Shown here piece after piece: positions 8,011 to 16,088 of a stretch of DNA of 56,610 nt (within the stretch, counting starts at the first letter, position 1; the number at the start of each line of letters is the position of its first letter). The notes beneath the pieces were generated by a model. It had not been told where the DNA came from and searched no databases. It saw only the letters and a program-made list of their open reading frames with translations. A program made the translations under genes and the position numbers. This DNA is from Anabaena sphaerica FACHB-251 (GTDB lineage Bacteria > Cyanobacteriota > Cyanobacteriia > Cyanobacteriales > Nostocaceae): NCBI RefSeq assembly GCF_014696825.1, contig NZ_JACJQU010000028.1, positions 1 to 56,610 of the forward strand, written 5' to 3'.

Positions 8011-8808
8011 CTAACTATCTTCGGATTTTTCTAAAGCACTGATAATGTCATTCTTATTCATTTTTGTAGTTACTATTATTCCCTGTTTCTTGGCCATTTC
8101 TTTTAATTGAACTTTTGTTAACGTGGATAAGCTGGATTTAGTTTTATTCTTTTTAATTACACTATCCTCTACAATTGCTTTGATAGATTCAGTCAGTTGC
8201 TGTATTGTAGAATCATCAATTTTTATTGCTTGATTTTTTTGTAATTCTAGTTTTTTAATAGACGTATCAAGTTGTTCAACCTTGCGAAAAATAACCTCTA
8301 TCTCTTTGAGAAATTTACTAATTTTTTCAATATGTTTTGTTAAATATGCTATTTGGGAATACAACTCATTAATTTGTTTTTCTTCAATTTGTTTATCTGA
8401 CTGCTTTTTATCTGTATTGGATGGGAATACTTCAGGAATATTGTTATTGATATCCATTAACTGCTGCATTTCTTCTTTAGCAGCAACAGCTTGTTCATCA
8501 GTCATATCAAAGACCCAAACCCAAAGTTTTTCAATATCCAATTCTTTTGCTACAAGACACCAGTCTGCACCATAAACTACTTCAAATTCTTCATCTTCAC
8601 TGTATGCTTCAGTACGTCTTACAATTAAAGGAATTAAGTTACTCTTATGTTGAATCAAAGAATCTTCTATTATTTGCAACCTGTCTGAACTAATATTCTT
8701 TTGTTCGTTCACTGGTATTGCTATTTGACAAGTATATACTTGTCCATGACTAATAGCTTGAAGTCCCAAAATTTCCCGAATGCGTGCGCGACGTTCTGAA
8801 ATGTCCAT
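8011..8808 (-). CDS. ParB/Srx-like protein with SAP-like C-terminus
   Basis: 265 residues, starting 6 bases after the stop of the nuclease-ParA gene, so almost certainly in one operon with it. Residues about 20-105 resemble the ParB/sulfiredoxin nucleotide-binding fold (QVYTCQIAIPVN, then EFEVVYGADWCLVAKEL). The usual GxRR motif is replaced by GADWCL, so CTPase activity is uncertain. Residues about 145-210 are a Lys/Glu/Gln-rich coiled coil. The last 40 (LSTLTKVQLKEMAKKQG and onward) look like a SAP or Rho-N type helix-extension-helix nucleic-acid-binding module. There is no classic ParB helix-turn-helix. An accessory partition or defence role fits the context. Homology of the N-domain is moderately sure. 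Confidence 0.65.
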   Translation of the reverse strand: MDISERRARIREILGLQAISHGQVYTCQIAIPVNEQKNISSDRLQIIEDSLIQHKSNLIPLIVRRTEAYSEDEEFEVVYGADWCLVAKELDIEKLWVWVFDMTDEQAVAAKEEMQQLMDINNNIPEVFPSNTDKKQSDKQIEEKQINELYSQIAYLTKHIEKISKFLKEIEVIFRKVEQLDTSIKKLELQKNQAIKIDDSTIQQLTESIKAIVEDSVIKKNKTKSSLSTLTKVQLKEMAKKQGIIVTTKMNKNDIISALEKSEDS

Positions 8809-8814
8809 TGATGC

Positions 8815-10293
8815 TTAATTCCTTGTAGTCACTTGAGTTAAATACTGAGCTAAATTTATATATCTTTCCACAACTTTTTGAGCAGCCTCTTTTTCTTGAT
8901 ATGTAAGTTTATTATCAAATTCACTTTGATATAGTGGATATCCTTTATCTTGACAAATAGAAACAATATTTAATCTAGGAATCCATGTATCTTCAGGAAA
9001 AAGTTCTACTTTACTACTCCCTCCACTTTTTTCTAAGATTTCAAAAAGTCTTTTTACCATAGATTTATTATAATTTGAAGATTTCTGATCGTACATACTT
9101 ACGGCTATTCCTAGTATTGGGAGAGGTTCATCTTTTAATTGTTCTACCTTATTAGTTCGATCTAGTACATATTCTAATGCTCTAATAGCGTATGCAGATA
9201 GTTGAGTAGGAATAAGAATTGCTGAAGATGCCATTAATGATATACTATTGACTTTACCAAAAGAAGGTGGTGGATCAATTAGTACGTAATCGTAGTCGTG
9301 TTTTTTCAGTTTTTTTGCTAGTAAGCGATCACTATCTACTGTTTGGTGAAGAGTAGGTTCCATTCCACTCAAGCGAATATGTGATGGTACTAAATCTAAT
9401 TGAACATCTCCCCAAAATGTTTTAATAATAGTATCTTCTAATTTAGTTTTGGGTTCAATGAGTAAATGAGTAATGTCTTTTTTACCTTGCTGTTCAACAT
9501 CTTCTAGAGGATCAATACCTAATCCCATTGTCAAATTAGCTTGAGCATCAATATCAATTAATAATACCCGCTTACCTAATTTATTCAAGGCCGCAGCAAG
9601 GTTAATAGTTGTTGTAGTTTTGCCTACTCCACCTTTGTTATTAAACACAGTAATAATCATTGCTTTTTGTTCTTCTCTGATATTGACAGTATTGATATTT
9701 TCTTCATGAATTTCTTTGAAATCCGAAGTAGCACTTTTAGGATTATTAAATAGATTTAACATATCTTGTTGCTCCAATGTTTGTGAAATTAAGTTGAGAA
9801 AATTTATTTTAATATTTTGTTGATTTTTATATAAAATTAACGAAAAATTAACATAAGTTTTTTTGGCTAGTATTTTGTGAAATAAATGATATTTTTGGAT
9901 AAGAGTGGTTTGTGAAAATTCAACTATTGTAATAATTTTCTGACCATAGTTACAAAGAAGCCGAAAATCATAACCATTAGTTAAAAGTCCTAAAATAGCA
10001 CCAGTTTGGCGCATATAATTATTTATTTGCCAAACACTGTGAGCAATTTTCTTATTAGGTGCTTTGACTTCAATAATTAAATAAGCAGGTTTAATTAAAG
10101 CTAGGTCTGGTGTGCCTACCATAAAATCAAGTTTAGATTGTAAAATCACAACTTGAGATTGCCAATCTTCATTACTGTAACCGAGAAGAAGTAATAAGGG
10201 AATTATAACTTTTTGCTCTACATCAGATTCGTTACTTACTGGTGTAATTGCTTGCAAAATATTTTTGATCTTGGACGCATAGTTAGAACTCAT
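8815..10293 (-). CDS. PD-(D/E)XK nuclease (HsdR_N-like) fused to ParA ATPase
   Basis: 492 residues from the ATG at 10293. An upstream in-frame start at 10383 would add 30 hydrophobic residues encoded in AT-rich promoter-like DNA and is not preferred. Residues 20-125 match the N-terminal nuclease domain of type I restriction R subunits: D63, E75 and K77 form PD-X11-E-X-K (PDLAL...YLIIEVKA), with Q89-x3-Y93 and LLTNGYDFRLL following. Residues about 126-205 are a linker. From M212 (MIITVFNNKGGVGKTTTT) there is a complete ParA/Soj ATPase with deviant Walker A, VLLIDIDAQANLT and YVLIDPPPSFG. M212 is a normal ParA start, so a free ATPase could also be made. The ATPase presumably forms ATP-dependent dimers on DNA. 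The fusion is unusual and no established function is known to me. Confidence 0.8.
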   Translation of the reverse strand: MSSNYASKIKNILQAITPVSNESDVEQKVIIPLLLLLGYSNEDWQSQVVILQSKLDFMVGTPDLALIKPAYLIIEVKAPNKKIAHSVWQINNYMRQTGAILGLLTNGYDFRLLCNYGQKIITIVEFSQTTLIQKYHLFHKILAKKTYVNFSLILYKNQQNIKINFLNLISQTLEQQDMLNLFNNPKSATSDFKEIHEENINTVNIREEQKAMIITVFNNKGGVGKTTTTINLAAALNKLGKRVLLIDIDAQANLTMGLGIDPLEDVEQQGKKDITHLLIEPKTKLEDTIIKTFWGDVQLDLVPSHIRLSGMEPTLHQTVDSDRLLAKKLKKHDYDYVLIDPPPSFGKVNSISLMASSAILIPTQLSAYAIRALEYVLDRTNKVEQLKDEPLPILGIAVSMYDQKSSNYNKSMVKRLFEILEKSGGSSKVELFPEDTWIPRLNIVSICQDKGYPLYQSEFDNKLTYQEKEAAQKVVERYINLAQYLTQVTTRN

Positions 10294-10624
10294 GATATGG
10301 TAGATATCTTTGTAAATTATAATTAAAACAATTATACAAAACGTAATTAAAAGTATATTGAAGTATTGTATAACAAAAAACAATGTGGAAAATACTTAAA
10401 AGTGAAAAAATTACCAACTAAAAGTTAGTATTAATCTTTACTTGCGTATGTGTTATATATAAGTATAAATAGAATCAAACTTTTATATCGTAACCGTATA
10501 AACGAGAAAAGATAGCTAAAATCACATTTTCGCATCTCCCAAAAGACTAAATTAGCCAAAGTTGAAATCTATTAGATAATATGTACGCTACCTTGATGGG
10601 AATGCGTCAGCAGAGGAAATCAAA
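10294..10624. promoter_or_regulatory. Divergent promoter region between two parA-type genes
   Basis: About 330 bases of very AT-rich DNA between two outward-reading ATPase genes. It must hold both promoters and is a natural place for a ParB-type binding site. I see short direct AT-rich echoes around 10420-10500 (ttatatataagtataaatag and ttttatatcgtaaccgtata) but no clear parS-like 16-bp palindrome. Confidence 0.4.
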
Positions 10625-11509
10625 ATGGGATATGTAATTGCAACTGCAAACATGAAAGGTGGTGTGGGCAAAACAACCCTCACCGTTAACTTGGCTACTT
10701 GTTTAGCGAAAAATCACGGAAAAAAGGTACTTGTTCTCGATTTAGATAGTCAAATTAGTGCCACACTTAGCTTAATGTCGCCGGTGGAGTTTGCTAAACG
10801 TCGCAAACAAAGAAAGACATTTAGGTATTTGATAGATGAAGTTATTAACCCAGAACCTAATCCGCAATTCACAATTCATGATATCATTCAATCTCAATTA
10901 TGCAATCTTCCGGGTTTGGATTTATTGCCAGGAGATATCGACTTATATGATGAATTTGTCGTTTCAGAAATGCTGCATAATCAATCTGTAGCTTTGGGTG
11001 AACAAGATTTTGAAACGATTTGGAATCGCTTTGAAAGAGTGCTGATTAGGGATATTTTAAAATCAGTGCGTGATGAATATGATTTTATTCTTTTAGATTG
11101 CGCTCCTGGTTATAATCTCATGACTCGTAGTGCTTTGGCAACTAGCGATTTTTATCTGCTTCCTGCTAAACCAGAACCTTTATCTGTGGTGGGAATTCAA
11201 TTATTAGAAAGACGCATTGCTAAGTTGAAAGATAGTCATGAACATGAAGCAAAAATCAATATCAAAATGTTAGGAATTGTCTTTAGTATGTGCAATACTA
11301 ATTTGCTGACTGGCAGATATTATAAACAAGTAATGCACCGAGTTGTGGAAGATTTTGGTGTAGAAAGTATTTTTCAGTCGCAAATTCCTGTTGATGTAAA
11401 TGTAGCGAAAGCTGTTGATAGTTTTATGCCGGTAACATTAATGAGTCCGGGTTCTGCTGGTGCTAAGTCATTTATGCAGTTAACTCAGGAATTGTTGCAG
11501 AAGTTGTAA
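10625..11509 (+). CDS. ParA-family ATPase (second copy)
   Basis: 294 residues, ATG with GAGGAAA about 6 bases upstream. The N-terminus MGYVIATANMKGGVGKTTLT has the deviant Walker A signature lysine. It is followed by VLVLDLDSQISATLS (Walker A' strand) and FILLDCAPGYNLMTRSALA (Walker B region). An insertion of about 45 residues after the first switch (KRRKQRKTFRYLIDEV...) distinguishes it from chromosome-segregation Soj and from the ATPase in the neighbouring fusion. The protein is cytosolic and probably binds DNA nonspecifically when ATP-bound. No parB follows it; the only candidate partner is across the divergent promoter. A repeat element begins at its 3' end. Confidence 0.88.
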   Translation: MGYVIATANMKGGVGKTTLTVNLATCLAKNHGKKVLVLDLDSQISATLSLMSPVEFAKRRKQRKTFRYLIDEVINPEPNPQFTIHDIIQSQLCNLPGLDLLPGDIDLYDEFVVSEMLHNQSVALGEQDFETIWNRFERVLIRDILKSVRDEYDFILLDCAPGYNLMTRSALATSDFYLLPAKPEPLSVVGIQLLERRIAKLKDSHEHEAKINIKMLGIVFSMCNTNLLTGRYYKQVMHRVVEDFGVESIFQSQIPVDVNVAKAVDSFMPVTLMSPGSAGAKSFMQLTQELLQKL

Positions 11510-11512
11510 TTT

Positions 11513-11715
11513 AAGTAACTTGGCACAATTAAATATAAAACCTCTCTCCAAACCTCTCCCCTACCAGGAGAGAGGCTTTGACTCCCCCTTCCCTAGCAGG
11601 GAAGGGGGTTGGGGGGTTAGGTTTATATTATATTTTTTAAAGCCCACTTACTTACCAAGTGAGAGACGTTGCATAAAACGTCTCTACATTCGTTAATTGT
11701 GCTTCCTTAAGTGAA
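11513..11715. mobile_element. Composite palindromic repeat element
   Basis: The outer arms are imperfect inverted copies (around ACTTGGCACAATTAA and TTAATTGTGCTTCCTTAAGT). Inside are three hairpins: CCTCTCTCC/GGAGAGAGG at 11541-11575, CCCCCTTCCCT/AGGGAAGGGGG at 11584-11608, and AGAGACGTT/AACGTCTCT at about 11662-11685. The first two are the familiar 'ctctcccctacc...ccccct' repeat of cyanobacteria. The last belongs to the family seen again at 34.6 and 53.2 kb. No gene is encoded. The hairpins probably end transcription of the upstream parA. Confidence 0.65.
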
Positions 11716-11907
11716 CCGTCTTGAGATATTAGGTTTTTTTGCAAAACTAACTACAGACGACAAAGTTACAAAATTAGTTGCATTTTTTAGGTTATTTACT
11801 ACTTTAGATAGATTAATTGGCTAGATTTACGTAAATTCATGATTGACAGCGAAACATTATTAGTGAGACTAACATCTATCTATTCAGAAATCTTTTGAAG
11901 TAAAACC

Positions 11908-12504
11908 ATGAAAACTGCAATCATCGCTTCTTTAACTTTACTAAGTTTGACAGCACCTACCTTAGCTGCTACCACAGAACAGTATCAATACAAAGGTCAA
12001 AATGCTTACGCTTCTTTTTATCAGTATGACGAATGTAGTTCAAGCTATGTAGATGTTTATGCTTTTGATAGCATCAGCAAAACAGCACCTGGTTCTCCTA
12101 CATCCCAAAAAGAGGCTTATCTTTACTATTCCAACTATAACTACTGTACGGGGGCAGGTACTTCTGGTTATGGAACTCTGAAAAACCCAACTTTTACTAG
12201 CAGCAATAATCTACAATCTGCAACTTTAAGTGGTACTTTTGCCATTACTGATTCTACTGGAAATACAAAAAATGCAGATGTATCTCTAAATTGGACAGGT
12301 GCAGGTGATACTTTCCGTGGTAACTACCAAAGTCATTTCCAAGGACCAGGCTATTTTTCTAAATCTCGAAATGTCGGTTCTTATCGTGATGCTAAGGTTA
12401 CTGGTAATGTGACTGTCGATGGTAAAAACTTAATTACCAATCTTACCAGCTATGGTAGTTTAAGTTCTTCTAATAGTGGTTCTTTGTCTATTACCAGGAA
12501 ATAA
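11908..12504 (+). CDS. Secreted hypothetical protein
   Basis: 198 residues. Residues 1-20 are a clear Sec signal peptide (MKTAIIASLTLLSLTAPTLA) with an Ala-X-Ala type end near position 20. The mature chain is rich in Ser, Thr, Tyr, Asn and Gly and looks beta-stranded. It contains two cysteines about 40 residues apart (DECSSS and YNYCTG) that could pair in the periplasm. I recognise no catalytic motif. Small secreted proteins of this composition are widespread in cyanobacteria. It is not in an operon: a repeat element precedes it and a Uma2 relic on the other strand follows. Function unknown. Confidence 0.75.
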   Translation: MKTAIIASLTLLSLTAPTLAATTEQYQYKGQNAYASFYQYDECSSSYVDVYAFDSISKTAPGSPTSQKEAYLYYSNYNYCTGAGTSGYGTLKNPTFTSSNNLQSATLSGTFAITDSTGNTKNADVSLNWTGAGDTFRGNYQSHFQGPGYFSKSRNVGSYRDAKVTGNVTVDGKNLITNLTSYGSLSSSNSGSLSITRK

Positions 12505-12628
12505 TAACCCAAGTTGCTAGTTATCAACGTTAGTGATGGAAGGGTTTAGGGGAGAAAAAATTTAAAATTCAACATTATTCAAAATAATGTGGAGATGTTT
12601 GATGAAATGTCTCTACATTATTAATTGA

Positions 12629-12781
12629 TTACCCAATTTCTCTTAAATCTAAAACAAATCCTGGTAAAATATCTTCACCACTTAATGTTTGTGGTTTATC
12701 TACATCATGAATGATGATGTTTGGTTGCATTTTTAGCACCATTGGTAAGGTTTCTGTAACTACGGGTGTTTGTGTATTCAT
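12629..12781 (-). pseudogene. Uma2-family endonuclease remnant (internal deletion)
   Basis: A 50-codon frame (MNTQTPVVTETLPMVLKMQP, then EDILPGFVLDLREIG). The first 20 residues resemble the N-terminus of Uma2/DUF820 nucleases and the last 20 resemble their C-terminus. The roughly 130-residue middle, which carries the PD-(D/E)XK active site, is absent. It is best read as an internally deleted relic. I know the family by its terminal motifs only, so the assignment is moderate. Confidence 0.55.
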
Positions 12782-12871
12782 AGTTTTGATTTTCATACTA
12801 TGTATAATTGGAAAAACTGACTTTTTTGTAAGGGTTTAGCAGTGCTAAGACTCTAAAAATATTGAGAGATC

Positions 12872-12936
12872 AGATCCCCGACTTCTTTTTTGATATTATC
12901 AGTAAATTATCAATTAATTGTAGAAGTCGGGGATCT
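12872..12936. repeat. Large inverted repeat / terminator before ileS 3' end
   Basis: A 15-bp perfect inverted repeat (AGATCCCCGACTTCT and AGAAGTCGGGGATCT) with a 35-base AT-rich loop, ending 18 bases past the ileS stop. It probably terminates ileS transcription. The same GATCCCCGA core occurs in many cyanobacterial intergenic repeats and in a shorter form at 3647-3679. Confidence 0.75.
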
Positions 12937-12953
12937 TAAAACCCCTATTGATT

Positions 12954-15887
12954 TTAAAATTCCCCAGCTAAAGCGGGAATACACCTTTCACACAGTAAAG
13001 GATGTTCTTCAGATTCACCAACATGGGTAGAATAGTTCCAACAGCGATCGCATTTTTGACCATCTGCATTTACTATTCCAATTGTCCAATCTTCTGTGGT
13101 TGCTGTATATTTCAACTCAGAAATTTTTGCAGCATCATCGACAATTTCCACCTGGGAATTCAGCAATAAATATCGCAGTTCATCAATACCATTACCCATC
13201 ACAGGATTGAAACCTTGGATAGCTTCACGTAACTGTTTGTGGGGAATATGCAGTAATACCTTTGCTTCCAAAGATGAACCAATCATTTTTTCCATCCGCG
13301 CTTGTTCCATCACCTTATTAACATCGGTGCGGAGTGAACGCAGAGTATTCCAAAATTCTGCTTCTAATTCGTCTTTTTCCCATTCATCACTAACCTTAAT
13401 CCAACCAGCTTCAAACACTGATTTATAGGATGTTTTGTAGGGGATAAATTGCCAGATATCTTCAGCAGTATGACACAAAACAGGTGCGATCGCTCTGGCT
13501 AAATTCTCTAAAGCAATTTGCAAAACTGTTTGACAACTACGACGACGGAAGGCATCAGCAGAACTGATATATAATCTATCTTTCGCAACGTCCAAATAGA
13601 AATTCGACAAATCCACAACACAGAAATTCTGCACAGTTTGGAAAAAGCGGAAAAACTGGAAACTATCAAAAGCTGCCGTTACCTCATTAAACACCTCACG
13701 AATGCGGTGTAACATATACTTATCTAATTCTGGTAAATCATCAAAAGCGACTGCATCTTTTTGAGGATCAAAATCATGCAAACTACCCAACAAAAACCGT
13801 GCAGTATTGCGGATTTTATTTCGCACATCAGCTAATTGTTTAATGATGTTACTTCCTACGCGCTGATCACCAGAATAATCAACCGAAGACACCCACAAAC
13901 GCAACACATCCGCGCCATAGGGAGGTTCTTTTTTCTGATCTTTTCCACCATTAATGATCACATTTGGATCAATCACATTTCCCTCGGATTTACTCATTTT
14001 CCGGCCTTGTTCATCCAAGGTGAAACCATGAGTTAATACTGTTTTATAAGGTGCAATTCCATTGACAGCAACGCTAGTTAATAAAGAAGATTGAAACCAT
14101 CCTCGATGTTGATCAGAACCTTCCAAATATATATCAGCAGGATAAGTTAATTCTGGTCTTTGCTTCGCTACTGCTGCCCAAGAGGAACCAGAATCAAACC
14201 AGACATCCATTGTATCTGTACCTCGGCGGTAAGTATTGCCATTATGGCGGTATTGTTCCGGTAACAACTCCGCCACAGACAACTCCCACCAAGCATCAGA
14301 ACCCTTTTCGGCAAAAATAGCTTGAACGTGGTTAATCGTGTCCGCATTTAGCAAAACTTCCCCAGTCGCTTCATCATAAAACACCGGAATCGGCACACCC
14401 CAAGAACGTTGACGGGAAATGCACCAATCAGAACGTTCTGCAACCATCGGTGTAATGCGGTTTTCACCTTGAGCGGGAATCCAACGCACAGATGAGATCG
14501 CCTTTAAAGCATCTTCCCGGAAACCTGCCACAGAAGCAAACCATTGTTCAGTAGCGCGGAAAATCGTCGGTTTTTTCGTTCTCCAATCATAAGGATACTT
14601 GTGAGGATAAGCTTCCTCCTTCAACAGAGAACCAGCTTCATTCAAAGCGTCAATAATCGCTTGATTACCATCACTCAAAACATTCAAGCCAGCAAACTTA
14701 CCAGCCTCATCCGTAAAATTACCGCTATCATCCACAGGAGCAAGAATTGGTAAACCGTAACGCTGACCAACAATGTAGTCCTCTTGACCATGACCAGGAG
14801 CAGTATGTACCAACCCAGTCCCCGACTCAGTAGTGATATAATCACCACCAACCACCACCGGACTTTCACGGTCAAACAGCGGATGACGGTAAGTGCTGTG
14901 TTCCAAATTCTGACCTGAAAAAGTCGCCTTCACAGTCAACTCAACATCCAAAACCGCAGCCAACCGTTCCACCAACTCAGCCGCAACAATCAGATACTTG
15001 CATCCTCTCTGCGCGACGGACACTTTGCTCAAGTCGGGAGACCCGCCCACGCAAGTGTCCTCCTCTGCGTCTCTGCGTGAAACCTCCACAACCGCATATT
15101 CCAACGCACCATTCACAGCCACAGCCAAATTACCGGGAATAGTCCAAGGAGTAGTAGTCCACACAGCCACGCCCAAATCAGGCAAGAACGGCTCTAAAAC
15201 CGATTTTAGATTTTCCGCAACCTTAATCACCGGAAAAGCAGCGTAAATACTGCGAGAAACGTGGCCTTCAGGATATTCTAACTCAGCTTCTGCTAAAGCG
15301 GTTTTAGAACTAGGACTCCAATGCACCGGCTTTAAACCGCGATAAATATAACCTTTGAGGAACATCTCCCCAAAAACGCCAATTTGCGCGGCTTCGTATT
15401 CTGGTTTGAGGGTTAAATAAGGATTTTCCCAATCACCCCAAATCCCATAGCGTTTAAATCCTTCCCGCTGTTCATCTACGGTTTTTAGTGCAAACTCTTG
15501 CGCTTTTTGTCGCAATTGCAAAGGTGTGAGATTTTGCCGTTCTGCTTGCTTCATATTTTGCAGAACTTTCAACTCAATGGGCAATCCGTGACAATCCCAT
15601 CCAGGAACGTAACGAATTTTACGACCTTGCAAGAGTTGGTAGCGGTTAATAATATCTTTGAGAATCTTATTTAAGGCATGACCAATATGCAACTGGCCGT
15701 TAGCATAGGGGGGACCATCGTGCAGTATAAATAATTCGCCGGGGTTTTCTTCAGATAAGCGAGAATAAATGTTGTTTTCTTCCCAGAATTTTTGGATTTC
15801 GGGTTCGCGCTTGATTGCGTTTGCCCGCATATCGAAGTTAGTCTTGGGTAAGTTGACGGTATCTTTGTATTGTCCGGGTTCAGTCAC
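12954..15887 (-). CDS. ileS: Isoleucyl-tRNA synthetase
   Basis: 977 residues. This class I synthetase charges tRNA-Ile in the cytosol. Seen: PPYANGQLHIGHALNK (HIGH signature, about residue 68); the CP1 editing domain (about 200-420, with AVWTTTPWTIPGNLAV and SGTGLVHTAPGHG); GRKMSKSEGNVID (KMSKS, residues 629-633); an anticodon-binding helical domain; and a C-terminal zinc finger (CDRCWNYSTH then CERC). The protein is a little longer than usual because residues about 268-295 (RRDAEEDTCVGGSPDLSKVS) are encoded by an inserted palindromic repeat in the editing domain, without frameshift. The flanking family sequence continues normally, so the enzyme is probably active. Transcribed alone, ending at the inverted repeat. 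Confidence 0.97.
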   Translation of the reverse strand: MTEPGQYKDTVNLPKTNFDMRANAIKREPEIQKFWEENNIYSRLSEENPGELFILHDGPPYANGQLHIGHALNKILKDIINRYQLLQGRKIRYVPGWDCHGLPIELKVLQNMKQAERQNLTPLQLRQKAQEFALKTVDEQREGFKRYGIWGDWENPYLTLKPEYEAAQIGVFGEMFLKGYIYRGLKPVHWSPSSKTALAEAELEYPEGHVSRSIYAAFPVIKVAENLKSVLEPFLPDLGVAVWTTTPWTIPGNLAVAVNGALEYAVVEVSRRDAEEDTCVGGSPDLSKVSVAQRGCKYLIVAAELVERLAAVLDVELTVKATFSGQNLEHSTYRHPLFDRESPVVVGGDYITTESGTGLVHTAPGHGQEDYIVGQRYGLPILAPVDDSGNFTDEAGKFAGLNVLSDGNQAIIDALNEAGSLLKEEAYPHKYPYDWRTKKPTIFRATEQWFASVAGFREDALKAISSVRWIPAQGENRITPMVAERSDWCISRQRSWGVPIPVFYDEATGEVLLNADTINHVQAIFAEKGSDAWWELSVAELLPEQYRHNGNTYRRGTDTMDVWFDSGSSWAAVAKQRPELTYPADIYLEGSDQHRGWFQSSLLTSVAVNGIAPYKTVLTHGFTLDEQGRKMSKSEGNVIDPNVIINGGKDQKKEPPYGADVLRLWVSSVDYSGDQRVGSNIIKQLADVRNKIRNTARFLLGSLHDFDPQKDAVAFDDLPELDKYMLHRIREVFNEVTAAFDSFQFFRFFQTVQNFCVVDLSNFYLDVAKDRLYISSADAFRRRSCQTVLQIALENLARAIAPVLCHTAEDIWQFIPYKTSYKSVFEAGWIKVSDEWEKDELEAEFWNTLRSLRTDVNKVMEQARMEKMIGSSLEAKVLLHIPHKQLREAIQGFNPVMGNGIDELRYLLLNSQVEIVDDAAKISELKYTATTEDWTIGIVNADGQKCDRCWNYSTHVGESEEHPLLCERCIPALAGEF
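14995..15087. repeat. Palindromic repeat inserted in frame in ileS
   Basis: The centre is an 8-bp inverted pair, GGACACTT (15018-15025) and AAGTGTCC (15053-15060), with a nested CGGG-AGA-CCCG hairpin. It is flanked by 'gcgtctctgcgtgaaa'-type sequence usually found between genes in this group. Its length keeps the reading frame and it has no stop on the coding strand. Exact borders are estimated. Confidence 0.75.
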
Positions 15888-15935
15888 AGTTTCATGCCTA
15901 AGATATGTTTGCAGTTATTTGATCAATTATAGGTC

Positions 15936-16022
15936 GTAGGTTGGGTTGAGCAACGAAACCCAACAGCAGTTATGGGTATTTTGGGGTTAATGTTGGGTTT
16001 CACTTCGTTCTACCCAACCTAC
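15936..16022. repeat. REP pair, copy A
   Basis: Two inverted REP units. The first starts GTAGGTTGGGTTGAG with an AAACCCAAC arm; the second is its reverse counterpart and ends ACCCAACCTAC. The GTAG tetranucleotide before an imperfect palindrome is the hallmark of REPs handled by RAYT transposases. It lies between ileS and the DUF262 gene. Confidence 0.85.
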
Positions 16023-16088
16023 GGAAATTTTTTAATCAATATATGATACAGTTTTATCTGTAAATAGTAGATATTAACCCTTATCCTT

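Noticed and set aside
10294-10383. An N-terminal membrane helix for the nuclease-ParA protein (start at 10383)
   Set aside because: The added residues come from AT-rich promoter-like DNA, and the ATG at 10293 gives the family-typical beginning.
11908-12504. PEP-CTERM or pilin-type signal
   Set aside because: The end lacks the PEP motif, and the leader is an ordinary Sec signal peptide.
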